From the NCBI RefSeq assembly GCF_003952485.1, contig NZ_CP034447.1, forward strand, positions 6,338,501 to 6,402,500: a DNA stretch of 64,000 nucleotides, in the 5' to 3' direction. Made by a program: the position numbers and the translations under genes. The stretch's first letter is position 1, and the number at the start of each line of letters is the position of its first letter. Source of the DNA: Mesorhizobium sp. M1E.F.Ca.ET.045.02.1.1 (GTDB lineage: Bacteria > Pseudomonadota > Alphaproteobacteria > Rhizobiales > Rhizobiaceae). Of the stretch, positions 50,086 through 58,517 are shown one piece after another. The notes beneath the pieces are model-generated. The model was not told where the DNA came from and made no database searches. It was given only the letters and a program-made list of their open reading frames with translations.

Positions 50086-50164
50086 GCTGGCCGGCCGGGG
50101 CCGGCTGATGCCACTATGCGGAGCCATTCTATCCAAAATGGATGGTCCGCTCCGATTTTTGTTT

Positions 50165-50212
50165 ACGCAATTCAGGACGGAAAACCGCTGCGCACTTTTC
50201 CTGGAATTGCTT
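50165..50212. repeat. Short intergenic repeat, family C (full copy)
   Basis: ACGCAATTCAGGACGGAAAA, then CCGCTGCGCACTTTTCCTGG and AATTGCTT. The GCAATTC and GAATTGC ends form a 7-bp dyad. It overlaps the stop codon (50211-50213) of the complex I subunit gene on the minus strand and is probably its terminator-like hairpin. Confidence 0.75.
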
Positions 50213-50516
50213 AGTGCGTCCAGGGCGTCTTGCGGTCATAGCGGAAATTGTCCGAATAGGAAATCTGCCGGCGCTTCGTCTCCTTCGGCTCCTCGACGCG
50301 GAAGGCAATGCCCTGCTTCTCGGCGTAGGCGACCGCCTCTTCCTTGGTGTCGAAAGTGAGCCGCACCTGGCTCAGCATGTCGCCCGAAGTCGTGTAGCCC
50401 ATCAGCGGGTCGATCTTCTTGCGCTCGGCGGGATCGAACTCCAGCACCCAGTGGCCGGTCTTGGCCTTGCCGGACTGCATCGCGGTTTTGGCTGGGCTGA
50501 AAATGCGCGCGGACAT
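50211..50516 (-). CDS. Complex I accessory subunit (NDUFS4/AQDQ-like)
   Basis: A 101-residue protein of the ETC complex I subunit family found in Alphaproteobacteria and mitochondria. It reads SARIFSPAKTAMQSGKAKTGHWVLEFDPAERKKIDPLMGYTTSGDMLSQVRLTFDTKEEAVAYAEKQGI, with the diagnostic P-LMGWTSS-like turn (here PLMGYTTSGD). ATG 50516 is preceded by GAGG; an in-frame GTG at 50522 is less likely. It should sit on the peripheral arm of NADH:quinone oxidoreductase. It starts beyond repeat C, monocistronic. Confidence 0.92.
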   Translation of the reverse strand: MSARIFSPAKTAMQSGKAKTGHWVLEFDPAERKKIDPLMGYTTSGDMLSQVRLTFDTKEEAVAYAEKQGIAFRVEEPKETKRRQISYSDNFRYDRKTPWTH

Positions 50517-50822
50517 GACCACCTCGTTGCCGCCCGAAGACCGGGCACCCTATTCGCGGCGCCCGTCCGAAAGCCCGGTTGGAGCCTGAGGTCGCGCGCC
50601 AACCCGTCAATACTGTGCAACGGCGCCGCCCGCAAGCGGCCATGGTCAAGCGGCCATGGTCCGGCGGACGGTCGTGACTGGCACGGGGAACCCTCGCGTC
50701 GCCCCGGACATTAACGGAAGGTCAGGCGACCAGCCGCTCCAGCCATCGGATGACGGCTTGCAGGGCGGCAGAGCACCACGAAGCGTCGCCATTCCTTGTC
50801 ACCCAAGCCCGGACAGTCCGCC

Positions 50823-51794
50823 ATGATCATGACAACCGAACATCCCGTCCTGCAACTGGCCGTGCTCGTCGGCAGCCTGCGCGCCCAATCCTTCAGCCGC
50901 AAGATCGCCAAGGCGCTGGCGGCCCGCGCGCCGGATTCGCTGCGTTGCCGCTTCATCGAAATCGGTGAGTTGCCCCTCTACAACGAGGATCTCGACGGCG
51001 ACACACCGCCTGCCGCCTGGTCGACTTTCCGCGCCGCCGTCAGGGAATGCGATGCGGTGCTCTTCGTCACGCCGGAATACAACCGGTCGATCCCAGGCTG
51101 CCTGAAGAACGCGCTCGATGTCGGCTCGCGCCCATCGGGCAAAAGCGTCTTCAAGGGCCTGCCCGCCGGCGTTGTCAGCGTCACGCCCAACAAGCTCGGC
51201 GCTTTCGGCGCCAACCATGCGATACGGCAGACCTTCGTCTTCCTCGACATGCCGGTGATGCAGCAGCCGGAGGCCTATATCAGCAACGCCGCCGAGCTCC
51301 TCGACGCCAACGGCGCGGTCAAGGACGGCGATACCGCCGCCTTTCTGGAGACTTTCATGGGCGCGCTGGAGACGTGGATCAGAACCGTGCGGCCCGGCGG
51401 CTCGTCGTTCGACGCCTTCATGAAGCAGCGCGAGAAAATCGCCGAGGACTATGTCAACGGCAACGCCACATCGCTGAAGGCGATCGTGACGCATAGCGAG
51501 CCCGCCACCTTCTTTTCGCCGCGCGGCGACCATCTCGAAGGCGCCAAAGCCGTCGCCGGACGCTACGAGCGCGACGCCGCCAGCTTCCACCAGGGCGGCA
51601 GCACCGATCTCGAGGTGCTGCAGGCCTCCGCGAGCGGCGAGCTGGCGTTCTGGACCGGGCTGCAGCATGCCAAGGCGCGCATGGGCAAGAACGGCCAGCC
51701 TGCCGAGATGACCCTGCGGGTCACGGAGGTGTTCCGGCTGGAGGACGGCGCCTTCAAGCTGGTGCACCGCCACGCTGATCCCGCCAACGGTTAG
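50823..51794 (+). CDS. Fusion of NADPH-dependent FMN reductase and SnoaL-like domain
   Basis: A 323-residue protein from ATG 50823; an earlier frame to 50796 has little support. Residues about 8-180 are a flavodoxin-like NADPH:FMN reductase domain: LAVLVGSLRAQSFSRKIAKAL, LPLYNEDLD, VRECDAVLFVTPEYNRSIPGCLKNALD and the later PNKLGAFGANHAIRQTF. From about residue 200 a separate NTF2-fold domain follows (MKQREKIAEDYVNGNATSLKAIVTHSEPATFFSPRGDHLEGAKAVAGRYERDAASF.. RVTEVFRLEDGAFKLVHRHADP). Both domains are normally separate proteins. The SnoaL-like half may capture the flavin-derived reductant or a quinone substrate. Confidence 0.87.
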   Translation: MIMTTEHPVLQLAVLVGSLRAQSFSRKIAKALAARAPDSLRCRFIEIGELPLYNEDLDGDTPPAAWSTFRAAVRECDAVLFVTPEYNRSIPGCLKNALDVGSRPSGKSVFKGLPAGVVSVTPNKLGAFGANHAIRQTFVFLDMPVMQQPEAYISNAAELLDANGAVKDGDTAAFLETFMGALETWIRTVRPGGSSFDAFMKQREKIAEDYVNGNATSLKAIVTHSEPATFFSPRGDHLEGAKAVAGRYERDAASFHQGGSTDLEVLQASASGELAFWTGLQHAKARMGKNGQPAEMTLRVTEVFRLEDGAFKLVHRHADPANG

Positions 51795-51896
51795 CCTCTT
51801 ATCCGCGACACAATGCCGGGACTCTCCGCAACAAGGGCTATTCCCATTGCCTCGTCGGCGGCATATGTCGGATACACGGTCGTGCCACTTGGGGCC

Positions 51897-53093
51897 ATGA
51901 CGACGACAAAGACAAGAATGGGCATGGAAGCGGAAATCTCGTCGGACCGGACCGGCGAGCCGGCAATCCTCGACGGCGCAATCGTGATCGGCGCAGGCGC
52001 GGCCGGATTGGCGGTGGCGTACGCGCTGATCGAGGCAGGCATCGCCACCGAGATCCTCGAGCGTGAGGGACGGCTGGCCGAGCCCTGGCACCGCCGCCAC
52101 GACAACCTGCATCTCAACACGCATCGCGACCTCTCGACGCTGCCCGGCGTTTCCTTTCCGAAAGGCACCCCCGCCTTCCCGCATCGCAGCGCGGTGATCC
52201 GTCTCTTCAACGACTTCGCCCAGACGCACCGGCTGCCGATCGCCTTCGGCGTCGTCGTTCGGGAAATCGAATTCCGTGGTGACCACTGGCTGGTCAACAC
52301 CAGCTCAGGCTCCCGGGCGGCGCGGCATGTGGTGGTGGCCACCGGGCGCGACCGGCAACCCTTCATCCCAGCCTGGAAAGGCATGAAGGATTTCTCGGGC
52401 AAGGTCATCCATTCGGCCGATTTCGGCCGGGCGAGCGACTATGCCGGAAAGAAAGTGCTGGTGGTCGGCGCCGGCAATTCCGGCTTCGACGCGCTCAACC
52501 ATCTTTCCGGCGTCGAGACGGGACAGATGTGGCTTGCGGCGCGCAACGGGCCTTCGCTCTTACCCAAGCGCATCGGCAAGGTCGCCGTGCATCGCTTCTC
52601 GCCGGTCATGGCGCGCCTGCCGGCCAGGCTGGCGGACGCGGTGATGGCGGCGACGCAGCGGCTGGCCTTCGGCGACCTCAGGAAATATGGCCTGCCCCCT
52701 GCCCCGTCGGGCGGCGCCAGCCGCCTCGGCTCGGACTATACCGCGATCGCCGCCGACGACGGCGCGGTCGAAGCGATCAAGGCCGGCCGCATCATCCTCG
52801 TGCCGCAGGTCAAGGAATTCAGGCACGACAGCGTGGTTCTCGAGAACGGCCAGGCGATCTCGCCCGACATCGTCATTGCCGCCACCGGCTACCGCACCGG
52901 GCTGGAAGCGATGGTGGGCAGGCTCGGCGTGCTCGATGCCAAGGGCGTGCCGCTGTTCAACGGCGGGACCAGCGACCCGAAGCTGCCGGGCCTATGGTTC
53001 ACCGGCATGCGGCCGAGCATCCGCGGCTGCTTTGCCAACGCCCGCATCCAAGGCGCCGCGATCGCCCGCAGGATTGCCGGGCGGAAGCGCTGA
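51897..53093 (+). CDS. FAD-dependent monooxygenase / flavoprotein (YUCCA/FMO type)
   Basis: A 398-residue flavoprotein from ATG 51897 (upstream frame to 51813 looks non-coding). FAD motif: LDGAIVIGAGAAGLAVAYALIEAGIATEILERE; NADPH motif: GKKVLVVGAGNSGFDALNHLS; between them the YUCCA/FMO-like LAEPWHRRHDNLHLNTHRDLSTLPG and later VIAATGYRTGLEAM. These are single-component flavin monooxygenases acting on amines, ketones or indole-type substrates. It follows the reductase fusion by about 100 bp on the same strand, so co-transcription is possible but unproved. Confidence 0.88.
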   Translation: MTTTKTRMGMEAEISSDRTGEPAILDGAIVIGAGAAGLAVAYALIEAGIATEILEREGRLAEPWHRRHDNLHLNTHRDLSTLPGVSFPKGTPAFPHRSAVIRLFNDFAQTHRLPIAFGVVVREIEFRGDHWLVNTSSGSRAARHVVVATGRDRQPFIPAWKGMKDFSGKVIHSADFGRASDYAGKKVLVVGAGNSGFDALNHLSGVETGQMWLAARNGPSLLPKRIGKVAVHRFSPVMARLPARLADAVMAATQRLAFGDLRKYGLPPAPSGGASRLGSDYTAIAADDGAVEAIKAGRIILVPQVKEFRHDSVVLENGQAISPDIVIAATGYRTGLEAMVGRLGVLDAKGVPLFNGGTSDPKLPGLWFTGMRPSIRGCFANARIQGAAIARRIAGRKR

Positions 53094-53168
53094 GCCGCTA
53101 TTTCCGTATGCGAAGCTTCCGTTTTTGGGTTGCCTTCCGGCCCACGGAACCCTATACGCCGCGAGCGT

Positions 53169-53245
53169 CGGAGTGTAGCGCAGCCTGGTAGCGCACCTGA
53201 TTTGGGATCAGGGGGTCGCGTGTTCGAATCACGCCACTCCGACCA
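53169..53245 (+). tRNA. tRNA-Pro (anticodon UGG)
   Basis: CGGAGTGTAGCGCAGCCTGG begins a 77-base cloverleaf: acceptor CGGAGTG pairs with CACTCCG, anticodon loop TTTGGGA (anticodon TGG), T-arm GCGTGTTCGAATCACGC, and the encoded CCA at 53243-53245. Confidence 0.95.
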
Positions 53246-53526
53246 GTTACTTTTCGGCAAAGCCAGTTCATTGACTGCGGCCCGGATCACCTCGCGCCAC
53301 CGGAGACTGGCGCGACTGGACCGTAAACCCGCCGGGCGAGTCCCCAACAACCTCAAGCCCGGCGAGCCTACAACCCGATCTGGAACGCGATCGGGACCGG
53401 GATCAACCGGCATATCTCACGGTGCAAGACGGGTGCCAGCGGGACCGTCCCGGAATGGGACAGCGGTGGATGGCCTTCCCTTCTAGTCTAGCGGGCAAAG
53501 AGATGCGTCTTATGGAAAAGGGTGCG

Positions 53527-54123
53527 TCACCCCGGCACGCAGCCTTTCAGCTCCGGAAACTTCTCGTCGAAGCGCGCGGCCCAGCGGACCAGCCGGCCGC
53601 GGCCCTTTTCCCATTGGCCGGCGAAGCGCAGCGCGAGATAGCCGAGGGCAGCGCGCAGCGCCATCTGGCCGGCGGTGATCTTCTTCGGCAGCTTCGGCGG
53701 GTTGGCGTTGATAAGGTCGAGCGCGGTCGTGATCTTCGCCCACTGGCGGTCGAGCCAGGGCTGATAGACCATGGTGTCGGGACGCGTGCGCCGCTCATAG
53801 ACCATCGACAGCGCGCAGTCGCATATGCCGTCGGCCAGCGCCTCCAGCACTTCGGCCTCGAGCCGCTTGTCGGGATTGCGCGGGAACAGCGCGTTCTTCG
53901 ACAGCCGGTTGAGATGCTGGGTGATCGCCCTGCTGTCATGGATAGTGCGGCCGTCCTCCAGCACCAGCACCGGAATCTTGCCCAGCGGATTGGCCGAGAT
54001 CAGCTCCGCCGGCTTGTCCTCCGTCTTGACCGGGACGAGGTCGATGGCGATGCCGGCATAGGCGGCCGCCATGCGGACCTTCGAGCTGTAGGGTGAGGCG
54101 GAGGCGTAGAGCAGCTTCGGCAT
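53527..54123 (-). CDS. Glutathione S-transferase family protein
   Basis: A 198-residue enzyme from ATG 54123 (AGGA upstream). The thioredoxin-like N-domain reads PKLLYASASPYSSKVRMAAAYAGI, with Ser in the SxYS active-site turn, and the GSH-binding motif is NPLGKIPVLVLEDGRTIHDSRAITQHL. The C-terminal helical domain contains ALADGICDCALSMVYERR and WLDRQWAKI. Typical of bacterial beta/zeta-like GSTs. The substrate is unknown; it is flanked by a tRNA and a GNAT gene and appears to be a single gene. Confidence 0.92.
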   Translation of the reverse strand: MPKLLYASASPYSSKVRMAAAYAGIAIDLVPVKTEDKPAELISANPLGKIPVLVLEDGRTIHDSRAITQHLNRLSKNALFPRNPDKRLEAEVLEALADGICDCALSMVYERRTRPDTMVYQPWLDRQWAKITTALDLINANPPKLPKKITAGQMALRAALGYLALRFAGQWEKGRGRLVRWAARFDEKFPELKGCVPG

Positions 54124-54246
54124 GATCAGGTTCCTGGTTGTTTGCGCGCACTGTTGACCGTATGGGCTTCCGAGGGCAACGGCCAGCGTCGCCAAAACCT
54201 GCCGCCAGCCTGACAGAAGCTTTGGTTGACGGGATGCCTGTCGTTG

Positions 54247-54696
54247 CTACCGTTCCATGATGATGGTTCGTTCGTCGCCGTGGAAACTGTCCCGGACCGG
54301 TCGGAAGCCAAGCCTAGAATAGAATGGCTCCGCGGTGACCGAGGAAGGCACTGTCAGCACCGTCACACCATTTGCCCGCGCGGTTTGCTCGATCTCCAGC
54401 ATCAGCCGCCTGCCGACGCCACGCCGTTGAAATCCAGGATCGACAAACACGGATCGAACCATCGCTCTATCCAGACTCGCAGTTCCCACGATTCTGTTGC
54501 CGACGATGGCGACCAATACCTGACGCTGCTTGAAGAGCTGCAGCATTGCCGAAGGGCTGAAGCTCCGCTCGACGCGGGCGATGATTTCCGGCGAGTAGTC
54601 CCTGGCGTTGGTTTCACGCAGAGCGGCCACGATCAGGCGGCTCACCGGTTCCGCGTCGTCCTAGCTCGCCGGACGAACTATAAGTGCCAAAGCCAT
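54247..54696 (-). pseudogene. GNAT acetyltransferase with an in-frame stop near the N-terminus
   Basis: The long frame, from GTG 54645, encodes 132 residues of a GNAT domain (MVRSVFVDPGFQRRGVGRRLMLEIEQTARANGV.. FYSRLGFRPVRDSF), with the acetyl-CoA motif QRRGVGRRL. Going upstream in the same frame gives D-D-A-E-P before it, then TAG (54661-54663), then I-V-R-P-A-S and an ATG at 54696. This IVRPAS(stop)DDAEPVSRLI is the usual GNAT first strand and helix interrupted by one stop codon. The protein is therefore truncated by 17 residues unless it starts at the GTG. A real GTG start would lose the first strand. Confidence 0.7.
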
Positions 54697-54800
54697 GAAG
54701 CATTCGTCTCGCATCCTAGCCGCTGCGAATCTGGCATGACGCAGTTCCCCTCGCCCGACGGCCGGATCGATCCTGCCAATGTGCACTGGTCACCGCAACA

Positions 54801-54846
54801 AAAAGCTCCCGGAAGTTTTGCCGATGGCAAAATTTCCGAGAGCTTT
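54801..54846 (-). terminator. Strong rho-independent terminator of the histone-like gene
   Basis: A long hairpin: AAAGCTC, CCGGAA and TTTTGCC on one side and GGCAAAA, TTTCCG and GAGCTTT on the other, around the loop GAT, with a single bulge. On the minus strand the stem is followed by a run of five T (GAGCTTTTTG). It lies 110 bp downstream of the stop of the gene at 54956-55339. Confidence 0.85.
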
Positions 54847-54955
54847 AGGAGGAGCGTGCGTTCCGACTCCGCTCGCTATCACGCCGAGCCGGCGGGAGGG
54901 GCGCCTCGACGGCACCCGCCCTCACCCATCGCGGCCCGCAAGCGAAGCTACGCGA

Positions 54956-55339
54956 TCACTTCTTGGCAGGCGCCTTCTTTGCCGGCGCCGCCTTCTTCAC
55001 CGCTGCCGTCGATTTGGCGGCTGCTGCTTTCATCGGCGCCTTGGCGGCGGGCTTTGCCGCTGCCTTTGCGGCAGGCTTGGCGGCCGGCTTCTTGGCCGGA
55101 GCCTTGGCTGCTGCCTTGGCGGCGGGCTTCGCCGCGGCCTTGGCGGCAGGCTTTGCCGCTGCCTTCGCGGCCGGCTTAGCCGCAGCCTTCGCGGCGGGTT
55201 TCGCCGCGGCCTTGGCCGGAGCCTTGGCGGCTGCCTTCGGCGCTGCCTTCTTCACTGCTGCGGGTTTCGCGGCAGCTTTCGGTGCCGCTTTCTTTGCCGG
55301 CGCTTTCGCCGCCGGCGCCTTGGTTGTCGTCTTTGCCAT
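54956..55339 (-). CDS. Histone H1-like Lys/Ala-rich repeat protein
   Basis: A 127-residue highly basic protein from ATG 55339 (in-frame ATG at 55390 is less likely). It is built of tandem repeats of the type KPAAKAAAKPAAKAAAK, with short variants such as KKAAPKAAAK and KAPAKK, like eukaryotic histone H1 tails and bacterial H1-like and AlgP-type proteins. It should bind DNA nonspecifically. The DNA itself is repetitive, GCGGC/TTGGC-rich with period near 24-30 bp, and so prone to copy-number change. Downstream is a strong terminator. Confidence 0.87.
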   Translation of the reverse strand: MAKTTTKAPAAKAPAKKAAPKAAAKPAAVKKAAPKAAAKAPAKAAAKPAAKAAAKPAAKAAAKPAAKAAAKPAAKAAAKAPAKKPAAKPAAKAAAKPAAKAPMKAAAAKSTAAVKKAAPAKKAPAKK

Positions 55340-55765
55340 GCGATGCCCCTTGCGTTTTGCCGATGGTCGTGAGTGACCCGGCGTGCTCATGCATATCTGA
55401 CTCGCGACTGTCTAGCCAGCGAAGCAACACAATGATTTTTAGTTATTGAATTTTGGTTACACAAGACGCCCTGACAAGGGTAACGACGCAAAAAACGACA
55501 ACGAATCTTTGTCTGTCGAAGTGAAACTGCGTCTCCGAGAATTCCCGACGCTCTCTATCGCCCGATCATCCGGACGTGTCGACGCTGCCCAGAGAGCAGA
55601 ATGTGAGCGCATTGCTCATAATGAAGACGAAGCGGCTCGGCGGCGGTTTCATCTTGTCCAGCGGAAAGATCTACAGGTCAAGTCGAAGCAAAACCGTACC
55701 GGAGTAGCGGCAAAGCTTGCCGGCTGGGAAGTGAGCTTATTGCTCGCATTCCAGCAACTGTCGGA
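55340..55765. other. Intergenic region, about 430 bp, no supported gene
   Basis: The gap between the histone-like and DinB-family genes is AT-richer than its surroundings near 55420-55520. An open frame on the plus strand (55446-55838) overlaps the DinB-family gene and has no good start signal. It presumably holds the promoter of the histone-like gene. Confidence 0.5.
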
Positions 55766-56297
55766 TCATGCGTCGAGCGGCTCTGGCTTGCCGTGCAGGC
55801 GACGCGACGGCTCGGCCCGGTGCAGATGGACGGCATAGGTATCCCAAGGCGGCGAGACCTCGATCTGCGCCCAGCATGCGGCCGATCTCGCCGCGATGAT
55901 AGCCGCCATGCAGGACGACATGGGTCAGCATCTCCTGCCTAGTCATGCAGCCCTTGTCGCCGTCGGTGAAGGTGAAGGCGACCGGCTGCGCAAGTCGTTG
56001 CTTAGAAACGGTTTCGATATAGTCGAGATACCAGCGGTCGCTTTCCGCCATGGCGGCGCGCAGCTCAGCCGGCTCCAGCGTTTCTTCGGTGTTGTCGCTC
56101 GCATAGCCGTGGTCAGCGCCGGTGACACGCGCCGCAAAGATCCGCGACACGACATGGATAGGGTTCATCAGCCTCAGCGCGGCGAGGCGTTTCATCTCGT
56201 TGTCGTGCGGATCGAGACCGGCGAGCTTCTCCAAGAGCTCGTCATTGGCCCAGGCCTGGTAGACAAGCAGGCTCTTCAGCAACGTCCTGGCACTCAT
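55766..56297 (-). pseudogene. DinB-family (metal-dependent) protein with +1 frameshift
   Basis: From ATG 56297 the frame encodes a DinB-like helical protein: LLKSLLVYQAWANDELLEKLAGL, LMNPIHVVSRIFAARVTG, MLTHVVLHGGYHRGEIGRML, containing the family's metal-binding His. After GRML the frame runs into unrelated sequence to 55737. Dropping one base of the GGG run (plus-strand CCC 55870-55872) gives the expected end AQIEVSPPWDTYAVHLHRAE, ending at 55766 with 176 residues. The locus is 532 bp, one base more than a multiple of three. Either a recent mutation or a homopolymer sequencing error. Confidence 0.8.
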
Positions 56298-56368
56298 CCG
56301 CCCGCGCCCCATTTGCGTTGGAGTCAAATGTGAGTAAGCTGTTTATATTCTCGGGAGAGCCGGCCAGG

Positions 56369-56995
56369 ATGTCTACTCGCATTGCGAAATCCGCTCCGCG
56401 CATGCGCAAGGAACCGCGCCAGGCGCGCTCGGTCGCCACCGTCGAGGCGATAATTGAAGCAGGTGCTCGCGTTCTGAGCGAGATCGGCTGGGCGGGCTTC
56501 AGCACCAACAAGGTGGCCGAAGCGGCCGGCGTGAGCATCGGCTCGCTCTATCAGTATTTCCCCGACAAGCTCGCGCTGGTCGACGCCATCCGGCGCCGCC
56601 ACTTCGATCACGTGCTGTCGGTCATCCGCGAAGCCGCGGCCGAGGAGAAGCCGCTGAGGCAGTTCGCGCGCGAGCTGGTGCGCGGCATGATCGCGGCGCA
56701 CAGCATCCATCCGACGCTGCATCAGGTGCTGCTCGACGAGGCGCCGGGCGACCGCGGCTCGCGCGCCGCGCATGCCTCGTTCCAGGCCCGCTATCTCGAG
56801 CACTATGCATCGGCGGTCGCGCAATACCGCCGGCGCAAGAAGGATACCGAGACGATGGCGCGGGTGCTCTCCTCCGCCGTCGAGGGCGTCATCCACAACG
56901 CGGCGCGCCGTAACATGCTCGATGCGCCGGAACTGCAGAAGCAGCTCAGCGAGTTGATCTGCGCCTATCTGTCCGGCCAGGGCGCGCGAGCGTGA
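56369..56995 (+). CDS. TetR-family regulator
   Basis: A 208-residue regulator from ATG 56369 (upstream TTG at 56318 is unlikely). The HTH is RQARSVATVEAIIEAGARVLSEIGWAGFSTNKVAEAAGVSIGSLYQYFPDKLALVDAI. The C-terminal ligand domain contains FQARYLEHYASAVAQYRRRKK. It is divergent from the DinB-family gene with about 70 bp between the starts, and may control it. The ligand is unknown. Confidence 0.88.
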   Translation: MSTRIAKSAPRMRKEPRQARSVATVEAIIEAGARVLSEIGWAGFSTNKVAEAAGVSIGSLYQYFPDKLALVDAIRRRHFDHVLSVIREAAAEEKPLRQFARELVRGMIAAHSIHPTLHQVLLDEAPGDRGSRAAHASFQARYLEHYASAVAQYRRRKKDTETMARVLSSAVEGVIHNAARRNMLDAPELQKQLSELICAYLSGQGARA

Positions 56996-57023
56996 CGATG
57001 GCGAGAGCCAGCGGCCGACGCCG

Positions 57024-57860
57024 TCACGGCCGATAGCCGAGACAGATCGCGCCGAGCGCGACGACGGCGCAAGCGCCGACACGTCGGGGGGTCAACGCCT
57101 CGCCGAGGAAGAGCCGGCCGATGAAGACCGCGAAGACGACGCTGGTTTCGCGGATGGCGGTGATCGGCCCGGCCGGTCCCAGCGCGAAGGCGGCCACCAC
57201 CGCGCCATAGGCCAGAAGCGCGAACAGGCCACCGCCCAGGGCCTTCCAGGTCTCGGGCGCGTGCGGGTCGACGGCGAGCCGGCCGCGTAAGCCGACGAAG
57301 GTCGCGAACAGCAGGGCGCCGTAGATCAAAAGTACCCAGGCGGTGTAGGCGCCGCTGTCACCGGCGGCCCGCACACCGATCGCATCGACGGTCGCGTAAG
57401 CTGCGATGATCGCGCCGGTGGCGAGCGCGTGGAGGATGGATGTCACCGAGGCCCTGCCTCGCCCGAGCGACAGCCCCATGATGCCGCAGGCGACCAGCGC
57501 GATGCCGACGAGCTCCGGCGCGGTGAGGCGCTGGCCGGCCAACGCGAAGCCGCCGAGCGCGACCAGCAGCGGCACGCTGCCGCGCACGATCGGATAGACC
57601 TGCCCCAGTTCGCCATAGCGGTAGGCGGCGACCAGGAATACGCTGTAGCCGGTCTGAAGGACGGCCGAGAGCACGACATAGGGCCAGGCAGGCGCGGCCG
57701 GCAGCGGATGGAAGAGCGCCAGGACAATGGCGGCAGCCGTGCTCGAAAAGCTCATGACGGTGACCGTCCACAGCCTGTCGGCCCCGGTCCGCAGGAAGGC
57801 GTTCCAGCTGGCATGCAGAATTGCCGCGAACAGCGCCAGCCCGACGACCGTCGCGTTCAT
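57024..57860 (-). CDS. EamA/DMT-family transporter
   Basis: A 278-residue permease with ten predicted helices in two EamA repeats: ILHASWNAFLRTGADRLWTVTVMSF, AVLQTGYSVFLVAAYRYGELGQVYPIVRGSVPLLVAL and the second repeat ending IRETSVVFAVFIGRLFLGEALTPRRVGACAVVALGAI. It exports or imports small metabolites. It overlaps the start of the upstream TetR gene stop in ATGA (57857-57860), so they are translationally coupled and probably one regulator-transporter unit. Confidence 0.9.
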   Translation of the reverse strand: MNATVVGLALFAAILHASWNAFLRTGADRLWTVTVMSFSSTAAAIVLALFHPLPAAPAWPYVVLSAVLQTGYSVFLVAAYRYGELGQVYPIVRGSVPLLVALGGFALAGQRLTAPELVGIALVACGIMGLSLGRGRASVTSILHALATGAIIAAYATVDAIGVRAAGDSGAYTAWVLLIYGALLFATFVGLRGRLAVDPHAPETWKALGGGLFALLAYGAVVAAFALGPAGPITAIRETSVVFAVFIGRLFLGEALTPRRVGACAVVALGAICLGYRP

Positions 57861-58438
57861 CGCGGCGCCCGCGCGCTGGCGATGATGGCGGAAGCCGCCT
57901 TGCGGGCGCCGTCGATGGCGGCAGCTGGCACTCCCATCTGAGCCATCAGTGTCGCGCCCTCGATCAGCATCAACAGCGCCGCCGCGGCGCCCTCGGCCGG
58001 CTCGGTCGGCATCTCCTTCTCGAGTATGGAACGCATGCGCGTCCGCAAGCCGTTCTTCTGGTGGCTGGCGGCCTTGAACACCGGATGATCGGGATCGCCG
58101 AACTCGGCGAGAGCATGCGCGAACAGGCAGCCGTGGAAATCCGGATCGCGAAACCAGCGCTCGTGCCAGTCAAGGATCGTCGCTATCTTCGCCGCCGCCG
58201 TGCCCGCCGTCGCCGCCAGCCGGTCGAGCTGGCGTTCGAAACGCGCCGCGCGATGCTCCAGCACCGCGACGATCAGCTCGTCCTTCGCCGGGAAGTGGCG
58301 GTACATCGTCATCTTGGCGATGTCGGCTTCGGCAATGATGCGGTCGATGCCGGTGGCATGGAAGCCGTCGCGCTTGAACAGCGCGTACGCCGTGTCGATA
58401 ACATGCTGGCGTTTGGCGGAAGGCGATGAAGGGGTCAT
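57857..58438 (-). CDS. TetR-family regulator coupled to the EamA transporter
   Basis: A 193-residue regulator from ATG 58438. HTH: SAKRQHVIDTAYALFKRDGFHATGIDRIIAEADIAKMTMYRHFPAKDELIVAVL. The C-domain contains WHERWFRDPDFHGCLFAHALAEFGDPDHPVFKAA, the TetR_C_33-like pattern. It is transcribed with the EamA gene (ATGA overlap) and likely regulates its expression and its own. Confidence 0.9.
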   Translation of the reverse strand: MTPSSPSAKRQHVIDTAYALFKRDGFHATGIDRIIAEADIAKMTMYRHFPAKDELIVAVLEHRAARFERQLDRLAATAGTAAAKIATILDWHERWFRDPDFHGCLFAHALAEFGDPDHPVFKAASHQKNGLRTRMRSILEKEMPTEPAEGAAAALLMLIEGATLMAQMGVPAAAIDGARKAASAIIASARAPR

Positions 58439-58517
58439 GTCGCCAAGGTGATGAGACAGGTCTGTCTCTTTTCTAGCGGTAGCTCTGCTTTTTGTCAAAT
58501 TGGCAAGTCGCCCGGCG

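Noticed and set aside
50799-52286. 495-codon minus-strand frame
   Set aside because: Mirror of the fusion reductase and the start of the monooxygenase.
54963-55376. Plus-strand frame rich in Ala/Gly opposite the histone-like gene
   Set aside because: It is the complement of the Lys/Ala repeats and has no independent start signal.
55446-55838. Plus-strand frame of 130 codons
   Set aside because: Overlaps the end of the DinB-family gene and has no domain.
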